Positions 26,286-38,600 of a DNA stretch of 64,000 nt are shown here, in pieces. This DNA comes from Sipunculus nudus. Lineage: Eukaryota; Annelida; Sipuncula; Golfingiida; Sipunculidae. Made by a program: the position numbers and the translations under genes. Location of the stretch: the NCBI GenBank assembly GCA_026874595.1, contig CM049317.1, positions 56,368,118 through 56,432,117 of the forward strand, read 5' to 3'. The notes under the pieces were generated by a model that was not told the DNA's origin, ran no database searches, and saw only the letters and a list, made by a program, of their open reading frames with translations. The stretch's first letter is position 1, and each line of letters starts with the position of its first letter.

Positions 26286-26525
26286 ATGATACTAGAACAA
26301 ACGGCAGAACACCACTGCAAAACTACCGTGTTACAGTCAACACTACACGAAGTACAAGCTGATCATTCAAAGAGTTATAAGCACAAAGTGACGTTCAAAA
26401 TGCCTAATAGGACTGTTTGGACAACATATCAAGTTGATCCATATACAACCCTACCTGAACGTCTTGTAAAACCAAACAAGGCTCATATTCATACGTTATA
26501 TGGACGAAAATCGATACAGTTATAA
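26286..26525 (+). CDS. Unidentified 79-codon open frame (doubtful)
   Basis: ATG to TAA, with an ordinary amino-acid mix rather than a low-complexity translation. The C-terminal part reads PERLVKPNKAHIHTLYGRKS. No domain, signal peptide or membrane segment recognised. It lies antisense within the putative Hox1 intron. It could be a fragment of a transposon gene, a small gene, or chance. Confidence 0.15.
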   Translation: MILEQTAEHHCKTTVLQSTLHEVQADHSKSYKHKVTFKMPNRTVWTTYQVDPYTTLPERLVKPNKAHIHTLYGRKSIQL

Positions 26526-26530
26526 TACAA

Positions 26531-26542
<12 letters not shown>

Positions 26543-26577
<35 letters not shown>
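26543..26577. repeat. (TA)n microsatellite
   Basis: About 35 bp of TA repeats directly after an AAATATA-rich stretch. Confidence 0.9.
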
Positions 26578-26581
<4 letters not shown>

Positions 26582-26624
26582 CATGTATATATGTGTGTTT
26601 ATATATATATTGCAGACCATATGT

Positions 26625-26720
26625 TTGACCTTGACCTAAGTTTCTTGACCTTGAACGTTGCGACCTTCATAACCTTAACCATATAATTTTTGTCATTCAT
26701 TTGACCATTGACCATGCATA
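26625..26720. repeat. TGACCTTGA-rich degenerate repeat
   Basis: TTGACCTTGA occurs twice about 20 bp apart (near 26628 and 26647), followed by diverged copies (GCGACCTTC, TTGACCATTGACC). TGACCTTGA is also the extended half-site for ERR/SF-1-type nuclear receptors. May be a repeat, a binding cluster, or both. Confidence 0.5.
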
Positions 26721-26729
26721 AAGGAAAAC

Positions 26730-27850
26730 GAATTGAAAATCCGGGTATTACAAAAAAAGCTGAATATCTTTTAGATCTGGGGGTACAGATTTCTCGCAAG
26801 CTCTCGTGCAAATCTCGTGAGACCATTCATGGTTAAGGACAAGAAAATCATAACCGGGGCTTCAACAACGGCAAATGGGACTGGTAAAAGGCATCTTAGA
26901 GCGTTTGATGGGAACAACAGAGAGGATAAGAGCTAAGTGTATGAAAGAACGTTGATGGTCCTTCGAGAGAAGAGTTAGCAGAGCGTTATATTGTACAGAA
27001 GGTCCCTTAGTACCCCTCCTAAACTACAGTCGGGACTGTTGTCTGTACGGGGACAGCACGGATTTGGCTTCACCGCGACTGATTGAAGATGTCAGGGATT
27101 GAGGCACAAGTACATCTCGACACCACCCCAGACAAGTTAGAACATCTGTTAGGGGTTCGCCTGCTTGAGCATTTGGACACCTTATCATAGGGCGCTGACA
27201 TAGGCTGGTGGGACGTGACTATGATGGATGAGTCTCCCTTGCCCGTAGGACCCAACCTGCCAAGCCGATTCAGCAGAAGACTTGCAGCACCGCAGTTGCA
27301 AAATTGAAACATTTTAATTTGTCATTATTGTCGTGTAATTGTGTGACCTTTGCCCTCCCAGAGGGCAACAAAGGTCACCGATATGGAGGTCCAATTTACG
27401 GGAGACCGGAGGCGAGAAGGGGTTTGCGGCTCCATGCCGAGCCCGGGACCCTTGTCCCAGACATTTTTCAAGAACGATGAGAAAATAATGGTATCATTAA
27501 AGCTGGCGAAAATCCCATCCCATATTCCTATCAGAGAGTGCTAAATAAACCAAGACTGCACGCCCGGTTTGCTAAGAAGCATTGAACGAGCGGCGACATC
27601 ACCGGCCACGGGAAGTTGGCTGAGGATGGTCCCTCCGTAGATGTCCACTTTTTTTCCTTCTTCCAGCCGGTGTGCGTAATACAGCGTAATGGATCAACAA
27701 CCCTTAGGCTTGAGATAAATCCGTCCGAGACAGCCCCTTGTCCCGGCAAGCTTGTCAATGGACACGATACGGCCATGTACGAGACCTTGTTTGGGATCCG
27801 TTTAGATGGGTCAGTAAGTGCAACAGAATGCCGAATTGAGTGATAACTCT
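26730..27850. other. GC-richer block with hairpin and Pbx-Hox-like site
   Basis: About 1.1 kb of balanced, non-repetitive DNA. Contains TGATGGATGA (27222-27231), one base from the Hoxb1-type site upstream of exon 1, with a TGACA core 25 bp away, and the hairpin at 27343-27378. Open frames on both strands lack recognisable domains, and no homeodomain is present. Strong candidate for an intronic enhancer. Confidence 0.4.
27343..27378. other. 36-nt hairpin with nuclear-receptor half-sites
   Basis: GTGACCTTT-GCCCTC and GAGGGC-AAC-AAAGGTCAC pair as stems of 6 and 9 bp, with a 3-nt bulge and a 3-nt loop. The outer arms are TGACCTTTG/CAAAGGTCA, everted AGGTCA half-sites. May act as DNA (receptor site) or as an RNA stem; neither is shown. 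Confidence 0.6.
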
Positions 27851-28059
27851 TAGTATAAAGATAGTATCCGATTTTTTTTATCGCTCATCTTTACTTAAAT
27901 CACTTCATTTAATTTTTTTTCATACAAATCTCGCGTTATTCGTACCTCACTCTGATACAAGCTCATTTGGTTTCCATTGGAATTATTTCCGCCTGGTTCT
28001 CTGAGCAATATTGAAAAATAAATATATAAATTATATATATATATATTTGATTTTATGTG

Positions 28060-28103
<44 letters not shown>

Positions 28104-28897
28104 GCTCGGTCTATACATGTGCCCGTTACTGCCCATAATTTACATGTGTCGGTGTATTTGTTTATGTCTTTGCTTGCTCATGCGTATGACATATCATGAG
28201 TAGAAGGACATGTACCGTATGACCTCGGGTATAAGGTCACCAGTCTGTATGAAGTGCCATGTTGACACGATAATTATGATTAGAGTAATTGGAGAAGAAC
28301 AAAGCAAACTTAGATGACCTATATGATCGCGAGGCATAGCGTTATTAGGAAAAGTCAAATAAAGCTTCACACGGAATACTTAGCCTAGAGACACTGGATG
28401 ATTTATAACGTATCTATGCACACCAAGTCTCAAACATAACTGTCAGGCAATAAAACGACAAATACATGTACGTATATGTTTGTGTGCTTTTTTTTTTAAT
28501 AATTTACGTACATCACGTGTTAAATAATACACCTAAACCTGCGATGCCCTCAATGCTTTATCATATATTTATCTGTTCTTTCATGTTGAGATTACCTTCA
28601 TAAAAAATAAAGTGCTGGGAAAATTTGTTATGAAATTAGAATCAGTTCATGAATTTTTCGCCATTATGCATGTCTAACATGAACCATTACGCATGTCTAT
28701 GTCAGCACATGTGTATGCATGTGTGCATACATAAATATATACTCGTACATCTTATAATGAAGTTTATATACAAACATTTATATGCAAATAAATAAATAAG
28801 TATAAGCAAATGAAATAGATCAACTTTTGTATCGTATTTAACTCAAAAGAATCAAATATGATTATTCATGCATAGGAAATAATGAAGTAATCAATGA

Positions 28898-28928
<31 letters not shown>

Positions 28929-29494
28929 GAATAAATTAGTAAATTTTTATATATATCTATTACAAATAAAATATGTATAATTTTTAAATTATATATAATA
29001 ATGTATATATTATATTATGATTATGTAATAGATATGATATTTATTACTTTTATAATAAAGAGAGGTAAAAGTGGGTCTTACCGTAAGATGTGCTAGCTAC
29101 AGAAGCAAAGACAAAACGCATGCAGTAAATTATATAAAATGATAAACGTATGCAATGGTTATCTAGTTCTGAATAGACCTTTCTTGTGACACAATTTTCT
29201 AAAGTTATCTTCTTAACTAAACCTGCATGCAGGTAATACAATAATCTATTCATTTTTTTATAAACCTAACACGCATTTTTCTGATTTCCTAAAACAATTA
29301 CTTCAAAAATGCTTATATAAGAGGAGTTATATTTTCAGCTCTAAAGAATGAATCATGTATCATAGTTTTTATTGAGAATTAAAATTTTATAATTGATTTC
29401 CGTAGATATTCGAATTGGTGGCAGAGCAATTGAAAAATATTTTCATATATCATGGATATGTATGAATTATGATCAATAGAATACATTATTGCTT

Positions 29495-29539
<45 letters not shown>

Positions 29540-29662
29540 AAAACTGTTATATACAAAGCTACATATTTCTCAAATAAGCTTTAAATGTATATTCACGGTT
29601 TACATGTAGCTGTATCACTTACTTTTTTATTATGTTAAAGAACACATAGTTTGACATGCATA

Positions 29663-29726
<64 letters not shown>

Positions 29727-29900
29727 TATTCGTAAATCTATGCATATCAAATTGTTAAATGCCTCTTGAAAAGAAAGCATTTGCAATGCCCGTTTAATTA
29801 TAACACATCAACTGAAAGATAAAAAAAGACTCTTGACATAGATTTTACATCTAGTCTCTCAAAGAAAAAATCATCAAATAAAATTACTTACTTTAAAGCA
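27851..29900. other. AT-rich intronic DNA with (TA)n tracts
   Basis: No gene seen. (TA)n tracts at 28062-28101, 28902-28928, 29499-29536 and 29666-29729. Modestly balanced patch at 28130-28450. Confidence 0.45.
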
Positions 29901-30790
29901 TGCAGAATAACTAGAGATCGAACGGCGGAACATGAAAGGCTCGTTTTATGGCGGGGAAAATATATTACGTGCAGAAGGAATAGACATATAAGATATATAA
30001 CCCCTGTTTCTCTATTGGGTTTAATGGGAGAGGCAAAACCATAACCGATGGACAGATATGGCTGTTTTATGACTTAAGTCATGCACGTATCTCTGCCATA
30101 AAAGGTATCTTCCCGCCGAGCTCCAAGATCCGGCGAGGTATATGAATTATATGACTTATTCAATCATGGTTGTATATGACGCATGTGCTAATTGAATGGC
30201 TGGTAAGAAATTAACCTTTGCTGACATGCGGAGAGGCATGGAGACACCGTAAGCTCAATTATTACTTAGCGGGCTGTCAAAATGTATTAGTTCTATTTAC
30301 TTAAGATTTGTAAGTGAGGTAATGAGTTTAGATGAACAAGAGCTTAACCAATTAGAACATGATCTAATTTATTCCAAATTTGCACAATACGCCCCCGCGG
30401 TTTCAGCAGATACATAGTTATGTATTCGGGTCACCCCGACTGGGCTTATTTCATGCTATGAATATTCATAAGGGAGGTATCTCCTACAAAAGCTACCATT
30501 GTCCCGGTCGCTTTAATTAAAAGTTGAGGCACGGGGCAGCCGGGCTCTCTATGCTCGGCGGATGAACGTAAATCAGATAGAAGCTGCCTATCGCTTTAGA
30601 AATAATTCATGTTTAATTTCCTGTGAGTATTGAAGTTTATGACTAGCCCCACCGTGGGCCGCATCAACTGGCCGCTCAGAGCGCCTCAAAATTTATCGAC
30701 CAAATCTGACCCCTTCACAGTACTTTGTCGAGGTATGGCCACTGCATGCATGATACCTATAGGTCTGCTCACGTTTCAGCCATGAATACA
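29901..30790. other. GC-richer block with TTTATGAC sites
   Basis: Non-repetitive, no recognisable coding frame. Contains TTTATGAC near 30066 and 30635 (CDX/posterior-Hox type) and palindromes such as GAATATTC and TTTAATTAAA. Candidate enhancer. Confidence 0.4.
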
Positions 30791-30910
30791 TATATTGTTT
30801 AATCTGTGAATATCTTTATAATGTATATATAATGAAATGTAAGCCACAATAAAATAAATCGTGAAGCACACCAAAAACACAAGTGAGTGGCATTCTAACA
30901 ATTATTAAAC

Positions 30911-30933
30911 GTCATAAACGTCATAAACGTCAT
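30911..30933. repeat. GTCATAAAC 9-bp tandem repeat
   Basis: Two full and one partial copy. GTCATAAA fits the CDX/posterior-Hox consensus GYMATAAA, and the junction creates ACGTCA, a CRE half-site. Confidence 0.7.
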
Positions 30934-30934
30934 A

Positions 30935-30935
<1 letters not shown>

Positions 30936-31020
<85 letters not shown>

Positions 31021-31023
31021 AAG
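30936..31023. repeat. TC-TA-GA near-perfect palindrome
   Basis: CTT(TC)10, then 40 bp of (TA)n (30959-30998), then (GA)11AAG. The outer arms are reverse complements differing by one dinucleotide, giving an 88-bp foldback capable of cruciform or hairpin formation. Followed by (GATA)n at about 31073-31095. Confidence 0.9.
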
Positions 31024-31600
31024 AAATATAGAGAGATAGATACATATACGTATATACTATATATTATGGGTAGATAGATAGATAGATAGATAGATACAAA
31101 TACATGTATACTATATATATAATATACTATATATATATATATTATATAAAGGCCTATCATATATGCGTGTATGTGCTGCCTTGTTATATAATATACCGTT
31201 AGATTAAACAATTACATTTAATAAAACGAACAACCGGGATCCATGTAAAAAAAATTGTTTGCAATAATAAGATGATAAAAGAGGGTAAAAAAATTAGAAT
31301 TTAAATAATTAAAAAAAGATGTTCGTTTACTTCTTTTGCCAACGTTATTGAGATAGGACCAATAAAGCAATATCTGGTAATACATCACGCATAAGGTCAG
31401 TCTTAAGATACGTTATATATAGAATATATTTGAACATCAAACAAAACTAAAATATTGGTTCCATATACATATGCACGTATTCAATAATAATTGTTAGGGT
31501 GTGTATGAAACAAGGATATTTACATAATTATCATGTACTTTTCTATTTCAAACTTTCGTTTTACATTCTGTAGAGTTCTTGCCTTTCGGACACAAAAAAA
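31024..31600. other. AT-rich intronic DNA
   Basis: (GATA)n at about 31073-31095 and short TA runs; no gene. Confidence 0.4.
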
Positions 31601-32760
31601 AACTACCCCAGAGTAACTACATTAAATAAATTAGGCCCGGCGGCCCTGGAGACAGGGGGCTATATATTGTAATGTAGACACTTAGTTATCCCAATCAAGG
31701 GACGCTGAGATAACGAGGCCGAGGCGAGATGAGGGATACATTTCATAATTAGCACAATAATACATGGAGTGAGGGGTTGCTCCATCCCGGAAACACTGAA
31801 GTGAGGTCAGACAGAAGAGTGCTCTGCCACGTTTCCTAAGCCATGAATAGCTGTCCAAGAAACGACGTAGTTTGTTCAACAGAGCTGGCGGCATCAATAG
31901 CAACCAGTCCCCATTATGCCGGTCCCTGATCTATCAGATTGTTGCCATAAAGAAAGACACATGCAGGGTCGGTAGGAGACCATCGAGTTCTAATACCCGG
32001 GTGTCGCGGGATGAAAAACCTCACTGATAGTTGGCCGTGGATTGCGGTGCTGTGTTTGCAGACAGAGCACAATCTGATTGGGTTACTATTTGATCCAGGC
32101 TTTAGGGGTCGTTTCACGCCGGAAAGCCGCAAAAGCAACAATAGGAACTACATCTAAGACAGATAAAATGTGACTTAGACCACGGCTCACTATTAGTCTC
32201 TACATGAATTCTTTTGGCTCATATGTAAATGACGTGACCCGTACTGATACCGTTTCACAAACAACGGTTTTATGACCGAGAACCCCGGAAAATTCAATCT
32301 AGACATTAGTACACAGGAAAGAAAAGAACAGCGGGTCCAATTTTTCAGCAGTTCCAATGATCAAAGGGCCTATAAAAAGTAGATTGCGACACATGTTACC
32401 GAGCAATATAAACCCTATGAAAACATAATTATTACTTTCAACAAACCTTTGAATTATTATGGCCCGCTATCATATAGACACAAGCCGTAGTGTAGATGGG
32501 GACATAGATTACGGGTTGTTACTGAGGCACTGGGGTTGCTGTCATGTCATCTATATGAGGAGAGATTCCATTGAGTGGCTTGGCGGGCTCTGGTTTCTGC
32601 CTCCCATAAGCTTAGACTACAAGCGATCGCCGGGACGCCATAGGGCAAATAGAATCTGGCTTTCACTTCCTCTATGGGAATGACTATGTTGTGTACCAGT
32701 TGTCTGTACCGTACTGTCGAACATGTGCAGCCGGCCGCGTGCCTCGCATGCCCTCAGCGT
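31601..32760. other. GC-richer block, candidate regulatory DNA
   Basis: About 1.1 kb of balanced, repeat-free sequence ending abruptly at a (TA)n tract. Contains TTTATGAC near 32268 and an ordinary mix of short open frames with no recognisable domain. Candidate enhancer about 3 kb into the intron. Confidence 0.4.
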
Positions 32761-32782
32761 AAGTATCAAAACAATAAAAAAT

Positions 32783-32785
<3 letters not shown>

Positions 32786-32842
<57 letters not shown>
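32786..32842. repeat. (TA)n microsatellite
   Basis: About 57 bp of pure TA repeats at the border of the preceding GC-richer block. Confidence 0.95.
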
Positions 32843-32846
<4 letters not shown>

Positions 32847-33091
32847 TACAAAAAGCTAGGAGTTACTAAAAGTAAAACTAGACAGAGGACATTCGATGTA
32901 CACATGGGATACAACTTATTTCGTAGTATTTGTACTGCAATTGTATGGATACATGGGTGTTTTACAAGCGATTGCGAGTCACAAGTAAAGACCGTACACA
33001 GAAATAAGTGTATGATTAAAATATAGATATATTTACTCTATATTATATATTTACTGTATATTATATATTTATGTATACTGGCGTCTGCCTC

Positions 33092-33150
<59 letters not shown>

Positions 33151-33226
33151 GTTAATAAATATATGTGTATGTATATAAATATATATTCATAAATAAATAC
33201 ATACTTTCACACATACACATATATAA

Positions 33227-33265
<39 letters not shown>

Positions 33266-34100
33266 TCAATTATTACATTATTATGATATTGGACAAAATA
33301 GACAGACGACGAAGTTTCCGATTTTCTTATGTATAAATAATGATCGGGTTATAGTTTTGTCATAACTTCCTGTTATTAATAATTTTGAAATATTCTACAC
33401 GAATAAAGTAAAGATATATCATTGTACAGACATATGATCTCCAAAAGCACTATCTGATGAGGAGAAACTAATACCGGGAGTCCAATGAAGGTTCCGCCAA
33501 ATATGTATGCATGTTTAAGGTATTGTCTTTTTTATTCAAATATATTAAAAAGCCTTTCAAAATTAAACATTAAGTAATTACATCCATAAAAATAATTCAT
33601 CATAATCAAAATTTTCGTTTAATCTAGATTAAAGCGCTTTAGATGCCCTGTAAAGAGAACGAAATTGATTCCATCATTAATTTTAACAAAACATTTTTAA
33701 CGAAAAAAAATCCTTTTTTTTTCCTCTGTTCTCATCAAGCAAAAATGATCACTGCGAGGTGAGGTAAAATGATCTACCTTCCATTTGATCAAATATTTAT
33801 ACTGTTTAATTTATATGCTTCTCTTGGGCAACATATACATGTCAAATTGAAATACATTTAATGCAACACTCTAGTGTGGTGGATTGGAATGTAATATACA
33901 CAGCGTAAAAATTAAACTAAATTCATTTATCTGAGCAGGATCAATTGAAAATCGCACAGAATAGTTACGCCAAGTTCCTTTAATCTACACAGCTATTCTT
34001 GATGAAGTGCAAAAATAGCACTGAAGGCGAGCCATTTATAAGTGTGATACAACTACCCGGCCTGGGAGGCATTTAATTTGACAAGGACGCTTATTTGATA
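32843..34100. other. AT-rich intronic DNA with (TA)n tracts
   Basis: (TA)n at 33093-33148 and 33229-33261. No gene seen. Confidence 0.45.
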
Positions 34101-35100
34101 ATTTGTGGATTCTTTTAACTTCATTATCTGCGCCCTCGATCATTTTTCAATATTCTTGAGTGCAGTGGATCGTTAGGGTGGCGTTGATTCGATTTTGATG
34201 ACGCGGACACCTGGCACTGCGACCCTGACGGACCCGTGGTCAGCCTAAGTAGACAGTGGTCAGGCCTAGTCTAGTGTGACATGACCCAATAAGCCGTGTG
34301 GTCAGCAGCTGTTGATGGAAAACAGCGTAACTGACGGACAGATCCCCCACGTGGGCTTACACAGCGAGAACTAAGCCCGTATCATCGTAACATTTATCAG
34401 AATGAGATTTTAATCAAGTTAATCTCTTGACTTTCCCGATATTGATAGTTATCAGTGTTTTACACGGTATTTGTACTTTTTACACAGACACGGAAATGTG
34501 ATACAGAAGTGAAACACTTTCCAGATCGCCCCAGGAGAAACGTTCGTCACAGGGGGTGGAAGTCCTGCTTTTTTAAAGGCATTAATCACAAGCGATATGA
34601 CATTCTGCGGGGGCAGGTAAAAACACAGTCGTGTAAATTCACCTAACTACCATGGGTAGCCAAGAAATATTAGATCTGGCTTTTTTAAATGAACCAGAGG
34701 ACATAATGTTGATACTGCTTTCAAAGAAGAGGCATTAATCAAGGTTCCGATGACAGCTGAACCAGCAGGATACGATACAGAACTAAGAGTAGCAGAAGAA
34801 CGCTGGTACCTTGCGGAGATAAAGCTTCTCCACCAACCCAGACTCCCTATACTTCAATACCAGCGCCGACAGTATCGCAGGAATGCTAGTTTATTGCGAT
34901 TTAATGACAAAACTATCCACCACATGCGCAGTTGACGTGATGACACGCTACGGGAGCAGGGGACGTCTTTGAGGAGGTCAGCTGGAACATATAATAACAT
35001 CTAACATGACCTGGACACTGCACAGTCGCTGCCTCTACTTCGGATCTAAGCGCCCGGCGCAAGCATTCAGGTAAGCACTTCTGATGACAATATTGACTTA
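34101..35100. other. GC-richer block just inside intron 1
   Basis: Balanced, repeat-free DNA immediately downstream of exon 1 on the minus strand. Short plus-strand frames (34455-34646, 34750-34935) have no recognisable domain. Its closeness to the promoter makes an intronic control element plausible. Confidence 0.4.
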
Positions 35101-35141
35101 TAATGATGCATGTTATGCGTTTTGGAGACTTATATATGTAA

Positions 35142-35149
35142 CCTTACCT
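35142..35149 (-). other. Splice donor of Hox1 exon 1
   Basis: On the minus strand the sequence reads AG|GTAAGG, with the last exon base at 35148. It falls 12 complete codons after the TYKWM hexapeptide, which is where Hox1-class genes usually have the intron separating hexapeptide and homeodomain. Past the site the reading frame drifts into AT-rich sequence and stops at 35113, which supports splicing. Confidence 0.85.
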
Positions 35150-35730
35150 CCTGCAGACGGCTTGGCTGTACTCCGTTTGACTGTCATCCACTTGTACGTA
35201 GTGAGCTGACTGGAATCTGCCTGCTGAGACAAATGGGGAGGGGGCCCGTGGGTGCCATTCACTTCCCCGTAGGGCCCGGGGCTTGGGGATGTTCCATGGC
35301 ACATACTGGTAGGACTAGAATGGTAGGGCACGTCATATGGCGTGGCTGGGGACTGGGGCATTCCCAGAGACAGATCGGCCCCTCCACTGTTTACACTGGA
35401 GGTGCCGTAGTAGTTGCTGTACACGGCGTTTGGCATAGGGTCCAGACAGGTATGATAAGGTATACCGCCGTAGGCCTGTGAGGGTTGGGATGGGGTGGGG
35501 GCGTGCGCGTGGGGGTACTGACCCCCACCCATCGCACCCGGCCCTTCCAGCCCGTCCGTACCCAGTTCTGGCTGCACCATTCCGTATCCCAACTGGCCCG
35601 TGTCATGGTAAGCATTGTTTACGTTTGAGTACGAATACCCCGCTGTGGACACGGCCGGGGGTCCAAAGTGCGTTGTTGTATAAGTGTTGTTGTCTAAGTT
35701 ACAAAGCGTGTAGTCACTATTCGAATTCAT
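35148..35730 (-). CDS. Hox1: Hox1/labial-class homeobox gene, first coding exon (partial)
   Basis: Hox1/labial proteins are nuclear transcription factors that pattern the anterior trunk and hindbrain-like region, binding DNA with PBC (Pbx/Exd) partners. The exon encodes about 194 residues: MNSNSDY start, a low-complexity Tyr/Ser/Gly/Pro/Asn-rich region, then TYKWMTVKRS at about residues 178-187. YKWM followed by VKR is the Hox1-class PBC-contact hexapeptide. The start is ATG at 35730 with G at -3. The in-frame triplet farther upstream at 35739 is TTG, and an in-frame TAA lies at 35821-35823 with no ATG between. The open frame continues to 35113, but AG|GTAAGG at 35142-35149 is a strong donor, leaving the exon in phase 1. 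The homeodomain is absent here and is presumed to lie beyond the left edge. Class assignment is firm; full gene structure is inferred. Confidence 0.9.
35482..35501 (+). other. G-quadruplex motif in Hox1 exon 1, template strand
   Basis: Four G-runs (3, 3, 4 and 5 G) separated by loops of 1-2 bases, fitting the standard G3+N1-7 rule. They lie opposite the codons for the HAPTPSQPSQ stretch, so the mRNA is C-rich here and the G-rich strand is the transcribed template. A further run of five G follows at 35511. Confidence 0.6.
35509..35528. other. Perfect 8-bp hairpin in Hox1 coding sequence
   Basis: GTGGGGGT and ACCCCCAC flank the 4-base loop ACTG, giving a perfect 8-bp stem inside codons for GGGQYPHA. 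It sits beside the G-quadruplex motif. It may be a by-product of Gly/Pro-rich coding. Confidence 0.6.
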
Positions 35731-35819
35731 AACTGACAATAGTGCGGTGTTGAACGTGTCAATGATACCGTTCCAATTAGCTGTCCCAGTCGAGATAAAT
35801 CTCCAATAGATGAAGCCAA

Positions 35820-35940
35820 ATTACACAGCCTACTTGACAGGATTATGAGCGCTGAAACGGTCACGTGGCTGACGGCGACCAATCAGGGCGGGCGGTGACA
35901 TGTTCAAGCTTCGAGCCGCACAAATGATGGATGGTCTGAC
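35820..35940 (-). promoter_or_regulatory. Hox1 proximal promoter / upstream regulatory block
   Basis: Within 210 bp upstream of the Hox1 ATG lie a Meis/Prep-type TGACAG (35835-35840), an E-box CACGTG (35862-35867), a CCAAT box (35879-35885), a GC box GGGCGGGCGG (35886-35895) and TGATGGATGG (35925-35934). No TATA box is obvious on the minus strand, which fits a TATA-less developmental promoter. The transcription start is not determinable from sequence alone. Confidence 0.55.
35925..35934 (+). promoter_or_regulatory. Pbx-Hox1 composite site TGATGGATGG
   Basis: TGATGGATGG is the composite Pbx-Hox1 sequence described in the vertebrate Hoxb1 autoregulatory element; the Drosophila labial site is the near-identical TGATGGATTG. 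It lies about 195 bp upstream of the Hox1 ATG, with Meis/Prep-type TGACA cores nearby (35835, 35896, 35937). The match is directly visible; function is inferred. Confidence 0.55.
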
Positions 35941-36760
35941 AAAATGTTACCACTCTCTTTGCCGGGGTTTCCCTCGTCATTGCGGACTTGGCCCAGCGCG
36001 CGTACAGCCATGCGCCTGTGCCCAGTCCATACGCTGCCTCTGCCTGCGTCCAAATGACGCTAGCCCAGTCACGAGAATCCTAGTCATCCATCGGTTGCCA
36101 TGGCGATACCTGAAACCTCAGGAACGGTGCATAATGGTGGATAGAAATCGAACCAGGTACGTCTACGTACCAGTCATTTTGGCGCGCGTGTCACTTTCAC
36201 TGAGCAGACGAACACTGGTTGTACAGCAGACGACAGATGGGGTAGAGACATTCTGGCCTGTAGGACTTGTCCGGTCTATAGTTGCTTCTCATAGCAAACT
36301 GAGCAACCCTCCTCCCTTCCGCTCACTTGCTGCCTATGAAAATATTTTGAATCTATCCACTCGACTTATTGTGGCGGGCTTTTGTAGCTGTGTAATATAT
36401 ACGCGTCCTTAGCACTTATTGCAGGTTTGCCTTATTCGCTCCTGTTCACACCAACAAAGCCAAGCCATCCGTTACGATTGCCTAGTGCTCTCTGGCTTTG
36501 TAAACGTTCAGTGGCTCGGGCTCAACTTCACTCAGGCGTGCATCTATCCCCTAACAGACCAACACTCCAGCGCCTCTTTCGGTCTTTTGTCATTTAATTC
36601 AATTGCGTCACCTTTAAATTATTTCAACCGATGCTGGAAGCTGGGCGCGGCGCGGATCCAAGTGAGCCAGGATCATCCTCTTATTGACTCTCGGCGTATT
36701 AAGACTACATCATGACTCCTCTCACCAGCCCGAACAAATTTACGGAAATGCATACTTATG
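35941..36760. other. GC/CpG-richer region upstream of Hox1
   Basis: This block keeps the higher GC and CpG content of exon 1 and contrasts sharply with AT-rich DNA from about 36.8 kb on. A 170-codon plus-strand open frame (35900-36412) resembles nothing I recognise and is more likely a by-product of GC content. It contains an RFX X-box-like palindrome at 36094-36109 (two differences from GTTGCCATGGCAAC). It may hold distal promoter elements or 5'-untranslated sequence. Confidence 0.4.

Positions 36761-38600
<1,840 letters not shown>

Larger units (their letters stand above)
1..35147 (-). other. Putative Hox1 intron 1 (partial, open at left edge)
   Basis: All DNA downstream of the exon 1 donor on the minus strand. 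I searched by eye for the reverse complement of the homeodomain helix-3 signature (KIWFQNRRMK) and for YLTRARRIEIA and found neither. The homeodomain exon therefore appears to lie beyond position 1, implying an intron longer than 35 kb. A trans-splicing or broken-gene alternative cannot be excluded. Repeats and GC-richer blocks inside it are listed separately. Confidence 0.6.

Noticed and set aside
35110-35481. 123-codon plus-strand frame opposite Hox1 exon 1
   Set aside because: Antisense shadow of the GC-rich Hox1 coding sequence; no recognisable domain.
35737-35739. Start of the Hox1 frame at 35739 (MSV before MNSNS)
   Set aside because: The codon there is TTG, not ATG; the first in-frame ATG after the upstream stop is at 35730.
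36094-36109. RFX X-box-like palindrome as a firm feature
   Set aside because: Two differences from the optimal palindrome; too weak to call alone.
35900-36412. 170-codon plus-strand frame upstream of Hox1
   Set aside because: Lies in the CpG-rich promoter region, divergent to Hox1, with no motif or family resemblance; length is explainable by lower stop-codon density.
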